The notes beneath the pieces were generated by a model. That model ran no database searches. It saw only the letters and a program-made list of their open reading frames with translations, and was not told the origin of the DNA. Shown here one piece after another: positions 23,228 to 31,790 of a DNA stretch of 64,000 bases. Position numbers and translations under genes: made by a program. Every line of letters starts with the position of its first letter. The first letter of the stretch is position 1. Source of the stretch: Fibrobacterota bacterium (GTDB lineage: Bacteria; Fibrobacterota; Chitinivibrionia; Chitinivibrionales; Chitinispirillaceae); assembly GCA_023436205.1 (NCBI GenBank), contig JAEZKC010000016.1, forward strand, positions 1 to 64,000. Direction: 5' to 3'.

Positions 23228-25009
23228 TCAAAAATAACCCCTGAACGAAGCTACATCATACACCTTGCGGTACTTTTCCACCGCCACATCCCAGGAAAAA
23301 TCCCGCAGGCATTCAGTCCCGTTGAATGCCATTCTTCCATAAGCCGCCTCATCCCCGAAAATTTTCTGTGCAACGACCAGTGCATCGAATGCCGCATCAA
23401 CCATGCTGCGATAAAAAGGCGATTCCATCCTTCGTTTCACCGGAACAGATAAACATTCCCTCCAGCCTTTCTGAGCATCAGTCTCACTTGCCACTTCGCG
23501 AAAAAGAACTCCTGTCGCGCTCTCCAGTGCACCAGAAAAATGGAAAAGTGAATTGTAGAAATCGGGAATATGGATGCCATCGTAAGGTTGCACCTGCACC
23601 CACAACCCACCGGTCCCTCGGGCAATTACCGGCGTCGCATGCATGAAGCCTTCCGTGGCAGCACCAAAAGGCTCGTAAAAGGAGGGCATCAGAAGAAAAC
23701 TGGCCCCTGAAAGGATCGAGTTGTACTGCTCCGAAGATATCCTGAAGGGCCATATTGAGATATCACCCCTGCACTGAGACTCGATATGACTGAAAAATTC
23801 CAGCTCAGCAGGGGTAGACCCACTGCTGGGGCAGAAAAGCAGTTTTGCACTCCCGCGCGGCAAGCGCCTGAAAGCCTGAAAAATGACATCAAACCCCTTT
23901 TGCATCAGATCCATTCTGCCGGACATGAAAAGAACAGGCACAGAAGAATCAATATTGCCCAAACTGCCAATCACATTTTCATCGATAACAGACCCGATCA
24001 CCTGCATCATTTTTTCTCTGAAACGTTGTTTCTGTTGTAGGACCAGAGAAAAATCATCCCTCCTTGCCCGAGAAACTGCGGCATAGGTAAAAGGGGAATA
24101 GGTCTGCCCGAAAAGACCGTTCTCCACTCCCACTGGAGGATTCATGGTGAATATTTCCTGGAGGTGATTGGTGAATATTTCCCGTTGAAGCGGGTCCGAA
24201 CGCAATTCATACGCAAAAGGCGTGCTCACGCTTGTGAGAGGACCATTCAGAAGAGGGATGGTGCATTGAAGTATGGTGTTCCCGGGAAAATCTCTACCGA
24301 AGAATTGCTGTTTCTTTTTTCGGGAAATACCGCTATCAAAAGAGTTATGCAACGTCAGTACGGTTCTTGTACTCTCAAGTAATCCATCGACAACAGCCAG
24401 TTTACTTGTGATTGCGACCGGAGCTGTTTCCCAGTCGTGAGCATGAAAGAGGAGATTTCTTCTATACCCGATATGCTGCAGCAGATAAGGTACTGCAGCG
24501 CAGAAAACCAGAGAATCCTCCAGAAGTTCTTCCGGCTGGGAATACAAGTAGATATTCGGTGCAGCAGTAAAGCGTCCCTTAACAGCAACGAAATAGGATG
24601 GAATTTCCGCCTCGGTATCCTGATAGAGACTAACCTCACCCTTATAGGAACAGAGGTGAAGCTTCATTGGCCCGGCCACACGCCTTAGCACACCCTTGTC
24701 CAGGGCATATTTTACTTTGGGGTGATTACAATGGCAAGGGGTGAAAAACAGTACATTTTCCGCTTTTTTCCTGAGGTGGTGGGGCAACAGCCGCATCACT
24801 GCCGCAAGACCTCCAAGAGAAGCAAGCCGGTTCTCGAATGACAGAAAAACCGTAGTCCGATCTGCAGCCTTGAACGTCCGTTCTGCACGATTCAGGGCCT
24901 CGGTATGAGCAGTTCCAAAGGCATCGAAGAAATTTTTTCTGAAAAGTACCCAGGAATCAAGTTTTGTTGAAAACAGACTGTCAAATTCACCGTAGGAGTT
25001 ATTCCTCAT
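23228..25009 (-). CDS. GT5-type glycosyltransferase (glycogen/starch synthase-like)
   Basis: 593 residues from ATG 25009; the longer frame reading would run far into the upstream gene. The N-terminal domain has LASLGGLAAVMRLLPHHLRKK, equivalent to the GGLGDV..LP.AL block of glycogen synthases, and FHAHDWETAPVA. The C-terminal domain carries MPSFYEPFGAATEGFMHATPVIARGTGGL (E...E motif of retaining GT-B enzymes; written here as family region). Divergent from standard GlgA (the K-x-G-G-L motif is SLGGL), so the sugar donor and product are uncertain. It overlaps the preceding membrane-protein gene by 11 bases. Confidence 0.8.
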   Translation of the reverse strand: MRNNSYGEFDSLFSTKLDSWVLFRKNFFDAFGTAHTEALNRAERTFKAADRTTVFLSFENRLASLGGLAAVMRLLPHHLRKKAENVLFFTPCHCNHPKVKYALDKGVLRRVAGPMKLHLCSYKGEVSLYQDTEAEIPSYFVAVKGRFTAAPNIYLYSQPEELLEDSLVFCAAVPYLLQHIGYRRNLLFHAHDWETAPVAITSKLAVVDGLLESTRTVLTLHNSFDSGISRKKKQQFFGRDFPGNTILQCTIPLLNGPLTSVSTPFAYELRSDPLQREIFTNHLQEIFTMNPPVGVENGLFGQTYSPFTYAAVSRARRDDFSLVLQQKQRFREKMMQVIGSVIDENVIGSLGNIDSSVPVLFMSGRMDLMQKGFDVIFQAFRRLPRGSAKLLFCPSSGSTPAELEFFSHIESQCRGDISIWPFRISSEQYNSILSGASFLLMPSFYEPFGAATEGFMHATPVIARGTGGLWVQVQPYDGIHIPDFYNSLFHFSGALESATGVLFREVASETDAQKGWRECLSVPVKRRMESPFYRSMVDAAFDALVVAQKIFGDEAAYGRMAFNGTECLRDFSWDVAVEKYRKVYDVASFRGYF

Positions 25010-26033
25010 ATCCGCTTTCCCGCAGCAGGCGCACAGGTGTCGAAACAGTATTCTGCGGAGCTGTTTTTCTTTTTCTTTTTTCCAGAAGAATCCAGAATAG
25101 CCCTGCAAGTGCAGGTATAAAAATATTTAAAAACAGGACCAGAGTTGAAACCGCAGTGGAAGCCGCCTTAATATCCATCGAAGAAACGGAACCGCACTGA
25201 CCCACAAAGAGCGCCATGGAATATTCCCTGACTCCTGCATTGGCCACAAAAAATGGCATGAAAATCATGAAAGTATAAGCTTGGGCGATGGCTGGGATGG
25301 TCAGAAGATAATCATGATAACCAAACATGTCAAAAAGCACTGCAGTCTGCAAAAGCAGCACAATATGGGCAGCCAGGGTGTGAAACAGAATCCGCTTTCC
25401 CAGAGCAGATCCCAGTGCGGAGGGCAGATGGCCGAACTTTCCCGTAAGCCAGCGAAACGCTCTGTTTTTTTGCAGAAGTGTACTCTTAAATTTAAGCAGC
25501 AGAGACAGAATCGTTCCTAGCGCAGTTAATCCAAGCAAAGGGTAAAGAAGCTTCGATTCGACCATTGCACCGGAAAGTGCCAGGGCAGAAAGTGCTGCAG
25601 CACCGCAGAGAAGGGCGAAAAGAACAGCGTAAATTCTATCAAGCATAGAAGCCAGCACTGCGTCAGCTTTTCTATTTTCATCCAGCCCTACACCTCTAAG
25701 CAGTTCCCCTGCACGACCGGGGGTGACAAACCCAAGCAGCGATCCCCAGAGCATTGTCTTCAAGGCATCTGTAAACCCGACTCTGAAGTCCAGACATTGC
25801 AGCACCCTGTGCCATCGCAAACTCTGGAAGGCTACTCCTAGAAAACCGAGCAGTGTTGCAGTCACCAGATGGGGAACCGAAAGGCTTTCAAAGAGCCCCT
25901 TCAACTGTCGGGGTGTGATCATCCTATTTACAAGATAGATAAAAAGCAGGGTGACAAGAATTTTGAGCACCCATTTGACATGTGCATTTCTTTTGGAAAT
26001 CCATTCAGCGGCATTGCGAAATGACTGAACCAT
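24999..26033 (-). CDS. flippase-like (UPF0104/AglD-MprF transmembrane) protein
   Basis: 344 residues from ATG 26033, chosen for its GGAG four bases upstream. About eight membrane helices with LPG_synthase_TM-family features: TALLGFLGV-type helix, FQSLRWHRVLQCL, GSLLGFVTPGRAGELLRG, DRIYAVLFALL, and FVANAGVREYSMALFVG near the end. Relatives include the membrane domain of MprF and AglD, proposed to move or synthesise lipid-linked sugars or aminoacyl-lipids. Overlap with the GT5 gene suggests that both act on the same glycoconjugate (inference). Confidence 0.85.
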   Translation of the reverse strand: MVQSFRNAAEWISKRNAHVKWVLKILVTLLFIYLVNRMITPRQLKGLFESLSVPHLVTATLLGFLGVAFQSLRWHRVLQCLDFRVGFTDALKTMLWGSLLGFVTPGRAGELLRGVGLDENRKADAVLASMLDRIYAVLFALLCGAAALSALALSGAMVESKLLYPLLGLTALGTILSLLLKFKSTLLQKNRAFRWLTGKFGHLPSALGSALGKRILFHTLAAHIVLLLQTAVLFDMFGYHDYLLTIPAIAQAYTFMIFMPFFVANAGVREYSMALFVGQCGSVSSMDIKAASTAVSTLVLFLNIFIPALAGLFWILLEKRKRKTAPQNTVSTPVRLLRESGYEE

Positions 26034-26040
26034 AAAACTC

Positions 26041-28260
26041 CTAAAGCATGTTGATCGGGTCAACATCGACAATGCAGCGAAAAGACGAGGGCAATTCCGA
26101 TGCCGCTTTTCTGATGCGAAACAGGGCCAGTGAAAGTGTTTTCGGAGATGCGGATTTCAGCAGAAGGGTATGCCGGAAAACATTATCCACTTTAGCCAGC
26201 ACTGCCGGTGAAGGCCCCAGCACAGAAATTCCATCAGTTCCGGCCAGACTTCCTGCCGCCTTTGAAAGAAAATCCTTCACAGTAGATTCCCGGGGACCCT
26301 CAGCAATCACCCGGGCTACTTTTCCAAATGGAGGATAGAACAGATCCTGCCTGAGTCCGATTTCGTGATTGTAAAAAGTTTCGTAATCATGAGTCATGGC
26401 ACACTTGACGGCCATTTCTTCAGGGTAATAGGTTTGAATTACTACCTCTCCGGGCAGATCAGCTCTCCCCGCTCTCCCCGCCACCTGCGTTAACAGCTGA
26501 AAGGTGCGCTCTGAAGCTCTGAAATCGGGAAAATGCAGCCCGGTATCAGCCTGAAGAACCCCCACCAGAGTCACTTTGGGAAAATTAAGTCCCTTGGCCA
26601 CCATCTGCGTCCCGAGCAGAATGTCGGCCTCACCTCTGGCAAAGGTATCGAGAATGGCAACGTGAGACCCTTTTCTGCGGGTCGTATCCTGATCCATTCT
26701 TATAATCCTGGCGTAGTGGAAACGCTCTCTGAGCAACTCCTCCGCTTTCTGAATTCCAGTTCCTTTATACTTTATCTTTTCACCCAGACACTTGGGACAA
26801 CGATCAGGCGCAATCACCTCATAGCCGCAGAGATGACATTTGAGAGTGGTATCCGCCTTGTGGTATCTCAAATTGACCGAACAATTGGGACAGCTGTTTG
26901 TGTAACCGCATTCCTGACACAGAAGCACCGGCGAAAACCCTCTTCTGTTAAGCAGCAGTATTATCTGTCTCGCCTCAGCAAGCTCCTGATCAATACGGTT
27001 TACAAGATAACGGGAAAGGGGAGTCCAGTTGTTTTCCTTATGCTCCTGAGCCATGTCGACGATTTTCACATCCGGCAGTCTTGATGTTCCAAACCGCTGC
27101 TTCAACTGTACCAGATGATATTTACCGCTGAGAGCATTGTAGTAACTTTCAATACTGGGTGTGGCGCTCCCCAGAACAACGACCGCATTCTGAATATTGC
27201 CCCGCATCACCGCCACATCGCGCGCATTGTAACGGGGCTCAGTGTCACTCTGCTTGTAACTGCCGTCGTGTTCTTCATCCACGATGATCAGTCCCACATT
27301 ATCCATGGGGGCCAGAAGGGCACTGCGCACGCCGATAACAGCTCGTTTTCTGCCGGTCACAAGCTCCTGAATACTGTCCCGGCGCTCACCATCAGACATG
27401 TGGCTGTGAATAACAGTTACCGTATCGCCGATAGCCGCCCGAAAGCGTTGTATGGTCTGAGGGGTAAGGCTGATTTCGGGAACAAGAATCATCACCCCTC
27501 TGTTCTCACTTAAAACTTTCTTGGCCAGCTCTGTATAGACATGAGTTTTTCCACTTCCGGTTATGCCGTAGAGCAGAAATGGTTTTTGAGGATTCGGAAT
27601 GGCCGATGCGATGGTTTCCACAGCACTGACCTGTTCGGCACTCAGCTCTATTTCAGCTTCGGGAAGCGCCATGGAAAACTCGTCTGCTTCCCGATAGATG
27701 ATTTTCTTTTCTTTGGATAAGCACCCATGCTTGCAGAGAGTAGCGATGGTTGAAGTTTTTATGGCGAATCTGGCCTCGAGCTCCCGGCTGCTCAAAGCAC
27801 CTCCGAAATCACGAATTTTCTCCCAGGCCTCACGTTGAGGACCTTTGAGACTCTCTGCCTTCCCCACAATTGCCTTGTACACCAAAACTGTTTTGGCCTT
27901 GGTTTTTATGATGGACTTATTAACCAGCGGTTTAAAAATGCGCCCCAAATCGCATTGGTAATAGGAAGCCATCCATTCATAAAGTCTGAGGAGGGACTGA
28001 TTGGAGTCGGACCACTGATCATCTTTAATTTCAAGCAACTCTTTAAGATCCGGATAGGTGCTGCTGGCTTTGAGCTGCACCACTACCCCCCAGGTCTGCC
28101 TTCTTTTCACTTCCACCAGAACCGGCATCCCTAGCCCGATTCTACCTCTCAAGGATTCCGGAACCTGATAATCGTACACTCCCGGAATCGCTACCGGAAA
28201 GGCCACACCCGCAACTCTGTTGCTTTCTGAACTTTGTGATTGACCCGGGGAATTTGTCAT
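26041..28260 (-). CDS. priA: primosomal replication restart helicase PriA
   Basis: 739 residues. The N-terminal 3'-DNA-binding domain starts GVAFPVAIPGVYDYQVPE. Helicase motifs: Walker A GITGSGKTHVY, DEEH, GSATPS and VAGRAGR. The zinc-binding cysteines are complete (CQECGYTNSCPNC, then CHLCG and CPKC). PriA reloads the replisome at abandoned forks. A sigma-70-type promoter abuts the ATG, suggesting a leaderless message; an internal GTG at the AFPVA segment is an alternative start. Confidence 0.97.
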   Translation of the reverse strand: MTNSPGQSQSSESNRVAGVAFPVAIPGVYDYQVPESLRGRIGLGMPVLVEVKRRQTWGVVVQLKASSTYPDLKELLEIKDDQWSDSNQSLLRLYEWMASYYQCDLGRIFKPLVNKSIIKTKAKTVLVYKAIVGKAESLKGPQREAWEKIRDFGGALSSRELEARFAIKTSTIATLCKHGCLSKEKKIIYREADEFSMALPEAEIELSAEQVSAVETIASAIPNPQKPFLLYGITGSGKTHVYTELAKKVLSENRGVMILVPEISLTPQTIQRFRAAIGDTVTVIHSHMSDGERRDSIQELVTGRKRAVIGVRSALLAPMDNVGLIIVDEEHDGSYKQSDTEPRYNARDVAVMRGNIQNAVVVLGSATPSIESYYNALSGKYHLVQLKQRFGTSRLPDVKIVDMAQEHKENNWTPLSRYLVNRIDQELAEARQIILLLNRRGFSPVLLCQECGYTNSCPNCSVNLRYHKADTTLKCHLCGYEVIAPDRCPKCLGEKIKYKGTGIQKAEELLRERFHYARIIRMDQDTTRRKGSHVAILDTFARGEADILLGTQMVAKGLNFPKVTLVGVLQADTGLHFPDFRASERTFQLLTQVAGRAGRADLPGEVVIQTYYPEEMAVKCAMTHDYETFYNHEIGLRQDLFYPPFGKVARVIAEGPRESTVKDFLSKAAGSLAGTDGISVLGPSPAVLAKVDNVFRHTLLLKSASPKTLSLALFRIRKAASELPSSFRCIVDVDPINML

Positions 28261-28266
28261 GATATA

Positions 28267-28295
28267 ACTATAATACGGTATAAACGTGATTTCAA
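28267..28295 (-). promoter_or_regulatory. sigma-70-type promoter abutting the priA start
   Basis: Minus strand TTGAAA (28295-28290), 17-base spacer, TATAGT (28272-28267). The predicted transcription start (~28260) coincides with the A of the priA ATG. Confidence 0.55.
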
Positions 28296-28363
28296 TGTTC
28301 TATAATTTACAGCCAGTCCGGAGATAAAGCTAGACATTTCTGCTTGGCCTTCGATTCCAGATG

Positions 28364-28436
28364 CGGCACCATTGAACTAAGATCATGAGAGTCGGAGGGG
28401 CTCAAAGCCGTCTGCAGAAATTTTACTAAGGTGCCG
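28364..28436 (+). promoter_or_regulatory. long-range stem in the fapA leader covering its Shine-Dalgarno
   Basis: CGGCACC (28364-28370) is perfectly complementary to GGTGCCG (28430-28436), enclosing ~59 bases with an inner GGCT/AGCC hairpin. The right arm overlaps AAGGTG, the only Shine-Dalgarno before ATG 28442, so the pairing would hide the ribosome site. A riboregulator is possible; ligand unknown. Confidence 0.35.
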
Positions 28437-28441
28437 AAACT

Positions 28442-30424
28442 ATGATTTCACCAGAATCCAGGAATTCACCGCCAGACTTCGCTTCCATTACCGTCCAGAT
28501 CCCTACTGACGGAATGAGTGCCAAACTGGTTATTGTCCCAAATGAGGGGAAGCAGGGAATCCTCACCATTGAGCATCTTCAGAACGAACTGGCCAGAAAC
28601 GGAATCATTCACGGTATTGATGAAAATGCACTGAATTCGGTTGTACAAAAATGGAACAGCAACCCCAAATTTCTGGAAACTGCTCCTGTAGCCAAAGGAA
28701 GCAAACCGGAGCCTGGCAGAGAGGGCGAGCTTCATTACAGAGTCAAGCATCTCACAAACCCTAATGAGATTGAACAAGTAAAGCATTCGGCATTCTTCTT
28801 TGAAATACCTCAGCTTGCCTCCAGACTTCAACGAGTGGACCCCGGCACCATAGTGGCCGAATATGGAGCAGGTCACCCCTCCAACCCCGGGAAAAATGTG
28901 TTCGGCGAACTTCTTTTTATTGAAGAAGCTCAGTCGGACAGGGAGCATACTCTTGGAGAAGGTATTGCATTATCCTCAGACAGAAAAAAACTGACCAGCA
29001 CCAAAACCGGAGTGGTCTGTATCTTAAACGGCCATCCCACGGTGATACCACTCAACTTTAATGGCATGGTGGAGATTCAAGTCAGCCCCGATCACATGAA
29101 GGCGGAACTGGTAATCCGACCAGCCGGAGAAAAGGGCAGCATGCCTTCAGAGCAGGAAATTCGTTCACTTCTGAAACAGCAGCAGATTACCAAAGGTATT
29201 TGTGAAGACAATTTGAAGCAGCTTTTGAACCGCTTTGCTCAGAACCGCAGTCAGTCTGAAGTGGTTCTGATTGCCCAGGGACAGGCACCTGTCAAAGGGA
29301 GTGACGGCCGTGTTGAGTTGTTGTTCGAGGCTGTTTCCTCTCTAAAACCAACGATTAACGCCGAAGGCTCCGCTGATTATAAAAATGTCAATATAATCCA
29401 TCCCGTTTCTGAAGGCACAAAACTGGCCAAGTTACACCCTCCTACAGAGGGGACAGCCGGATTTGATGTTACAGGAAAAGTCCTTCCGGCGCAGAACGGA
29501 ACTGAGGTGAAACTCCCCACAGGAGCAAACACCATTATCGCGCCGAACGAGCCGAGTTTTCTGATCTCCACCACGGAAGGCATCGTAAGGTTTAATGGCA
29601 TAACAGTCGATGTATTCGAAGGGTACATAATTTCGGGGGATGTGGATTTTTCAACCGGGAATGTGACTTATGATAAATCCGTCGTGGTCAATGGAGACAT
29701 AAAATCCGGCTTCAGCGTTCAGTGCGGTGGTGATCTGCAAGTGGGTGGTGTGATAGAAGACTGCCAGATACATGTAAACGGCAATTTACTTTGTAAATTT
29801 GGATATATTGGTCAGGGGAAAGGTATTCTGGAAGTTAAGGGTGATGTGAATCTGGGGTTTATGAAAAATCAGACCCTGCGTTGCCGCGGCAGTGTACACA
29901 TCGCCAAGGAAGCCATTAACTGCACCATTCTGAGTCGTAAATCGATTCAGGTCCACGGAAATCCTCTTTCGGTGGCCGGAGGCACGCTCACGGCCAACGA
30001 ATCCATTACAGTCCAGACTGCGGGAAACGCAAGTGGGATTCGCACGACTCTGGAGATGGGCCCGGATTTTACCCTGATGGAGGAACTTCTCAAAACCGAA
30101 AATCAGATTCTGGAACTCAGGGAAAACATTGCCAAGCTGCAAAAAATCCTTGAAAACGACACCGGACATCACCAGCCCAATGATCTGCTCAAGAAAATCA
30201 AACAGAAGCTTGTCACCATTGAACAGCAGATATCTATCCTTGAAGAAAGAAAAAAAGTCCTCACGGCCAAAACAGCTAATTTTGATCATGCGGTGATTAA
30301 AATAGAACGAAGCGCACTGCCTGGCACGGTACTCAAGATAGGCCAGAGATATCTTCTGGTCAAAGAAGAAATCATCGGTCCCAAAACAGTCCGCCTGATT
30401 GACCATGAACTGAAAATCCTCTAA
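28442..30424 (+). CDS. FapA family (DUF342) polymer-forming protein
   Basis: 660 residues. The beta-helical DUF342/FapA domain (~330-560) is recognised by VFEGYIISGDVDFSTGNVTYD, VVNGDIKSGFSVQCGGDLQVGG and the bactofilin-like rungs that follow; a coiled coil (~545-605) and a small C-terminal beta domain end the protein. The N-terminal FapA-N-like module appears twice (~12-150 and ~209-330): ITVQIPTDGMSAKLVIVP and EIQVSPDHMKAELVIRP are matching openings. Family members are cytoplasmic scaffolds linked to signalling and flagellar regulation in Vibrio. The HD-GYP gene starts 11 bases downstream, so this pair is a c-di-GMP-related operon by context. Confidence 0.85.
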   Translation: MISPESRNSPPDFASITVQIPTDGMSAKLVIVPNEGKQGILTIEHLQNELARNGIIHGIDENALNSVVQKWNSNPKFLETAPVAKGSKPEPGREGELHYRVKHLTNPNEIEQVKHSAFFFEIPQLASRLQRVDPGTIVAEYGAGHPSNPGKNVFGELLFIEEAQSDREHTLGEGIALSSDRKKLTSTKTGVVCILNGHPTVIPLNFNGMVEIQVSPDHMKAELVIRPAGEKGSMPSEQEIRSLLKQQQITKGICEDNLKQLLNRFAQNRSQSEVVLIAQGQAPVKGSDGRVELLFEAVSSLKPTINAEGSADYKNVNIIHPVSEGTKLAKLHPPTEGTAGFDVTGKVLPAQNGTEVKLPTGANTIIAPNEPSFLISTTEGIVRFNGITVDVFEGYIISGDVDFSTGNVTYDKSVVVNGDIKSGFSVQCGGDLQVGGVIEDCQIHVNGNLLCKFGYIGQGKGILEVKGDVNLGFMKNQTLRCRGSVHIAKEAINCTILSRKSIQVHGNPLSVAGGTLTANESITVQTAGNASGIRTTLEMGPDFTLMEELLKTENQILELRENIAKLQKILENDTGHHQPNDLLKKIKQKLVTIEQQISILEERKKVLTAKTANFDHAVIKIERSALPGTVLKIGQRYLLVKEEIIGPKTVRLIDHELKIL

Positions 30425-30435
30425 GGAGGTTTGAT

Positions 30436-31788
30436 GTGGTTGAATTACAGCTGTCGGATGTACAAGTCAACAAACTAACTGATAAAGATTACTTTGGCCC
30501 ATCGGGTGAACTTCTTCTGGGACGCGGAACCCTTGTAAGCACCCATCATGTGGAAGCTTTAAAAAGGCGCGGAATCAGCAAACTTTTCATAAAAGCTGAA
30601 ACTGGTTCCGACGAAGTGAAAAAGATTCTGGAATCTGAACTGACCCTCTCGGATCTTCATCTCGGCGACGAGCCTGTGGCGAAAAAAGCCCAGCCCGAAA
30701 GCAATATTACAGATGTCAGATTTCAACTTGAACAGCTTCTGTCCAGTAAATCAGTTGTCAAAATGGATCAGCGAATAGAAACCGGCAACTTCAAAGACAG
30801 CCCAACTGGGGCCCCGTTAAAAAAGATCCTTGCCCGAAAACTCCCCTCACAACGCAGCGCCACATACAAACAGCAGCTTATGGGAGCTTACAATAATGCG
30901 ATGGGGTGTGTGAAGGACCAGCTTCACAGAATAGACTGCGGTCTGGAACCTGAAGCATCCAGTGTGCGTGCCATAACCGAAAAGTTCCTCTCCACTTTCA
31001 CCCAGGATTCCGACCTGCTCATTAATCTCGCCCACTCCAAACCATCCGACAAAAACTACCTGATCACCCATTCCATGAATGTATCCATTCTTTCCATCGC
31101 TATCGCCACAGCCTACGGTTTCAGTGAGGAGCAGGTGATGGAAATAGGGATGGGAGCCCTTCTGCATGACATCGGAATGGTAATGATACCTGAATCCATT
31201 CGCTCCAAAGATGCCCGAGTCAATTCAGATGAGTGGTACGAAATTCAAAAGCACCCGATCTTTGGACTGCATACCCTGGAAAAGGTCAAACAGATCCCGG
31301 AAAGCGTACTGCTTATCGCTTATCAAGTACACGAAAGAGAAAACGGAACCGGTTATCCGAAACAGCGCACCAGCCGACTAATACATAACTTTGCCAGGAT
31401 CGTGCAAATCGCCGACATCTACGAAGCACTCTCATCCCCCAGGCAGTACCGTAAAGCGTACCCGCCGCACAAGGCGGTCGAGATCCTGCTTAAAATGACA
31501 AGCCAGGGGTTTATCTGTGGCAGGTGCGTTAAAGCATTTCTGGAGCATATTGCACTTTTTCCGGTGGGAAGCCTTGTTGAGCTCAGCTCCGGCCAGACAG
31601 GAAAAGTAATAAGAGCAAACGGAAGCGCCTATACAAAACCGATGGTGCGAATACTTTTTGACAGCAGAGGTAATCCGCTTGAAGAGCAGGATCAGTATGA
31701 GGAGGATCTGGCAACCAACACAGCCCTGAGGATCACCAGGGCACTGGATCAAAGCATAAAACCAGTTTCCCTTATGCAGGGGTTCTGA
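30436..31788 (+). CDS. HD-GYP c-di-GMP phosphodiesterase
   Basis: 450 residues from GTG 30436, with AAGGAGG six bases upstream; an overlapping ATG at 30434 is out of frame. The N-terminal ~190 residues form an unassigned regulatory domain (DUF3391-like opening: LQLSDVQVNKLTDKD). The HD-GYP domain (~200-390) has the metal ligands H in HSMNVSIL, HDIG, and HERENGTGYP, with the GYP intact, so hydrolysis of c-di-GMP is likely. The C-terminal ~60 residues form a small beta domain (VGSLVELSSGQTGKVIR). Cytoplasmic, in operon with fapA. Confidence 0.92.
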   Translation: MVELQLSDVQVNKLTDKDYFGPSGELLLGRGTLVSTHHVEALKRRGISKLFIKAETGSDEVKKILESELTLSDLHLGDEPVAKKAQPESNITDVRFQLEQLLSSKSVVKMDQRIETGNFKDSPTGAPLKKILARKLPSQRSATYKQQLMGAYNNAMGCVKDQLHRIDCGLEPEASSVRAITEKFLSTFTQDSDLLINLAHSKPSDKNYLITHSMNVSILSIAIATAYGFSEEQVMEIGMGALLHDIGMVMIPESIRSKDARVNSDEWYEIQKHPIFGLHTLEKVKQIPESVLLIAYQVHERENGTGYPKQRTSRLIHNFARIVQIADIYEALSSPRQYRKAYPPHKAVEILLKMTSQGFICGRCVKAFLEHIALFPVGSLVELSSGQTGKVIRANGSAYTKPMVRILFDSRGNPLEEQDQYEEDLATNTALRITRALDQSIKPVSLMQGF

Positions 31789-31790
31789 AG

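Noticed and set aside
28364..28436. Canonical GEMM-I c-di-GMP riboswitch
   Set aside because: Only a short CAAAGCC segment resembles the aptamer; the P2 tetraloop and P3 helices are not formed, so only an unspecified structured leader is reported.
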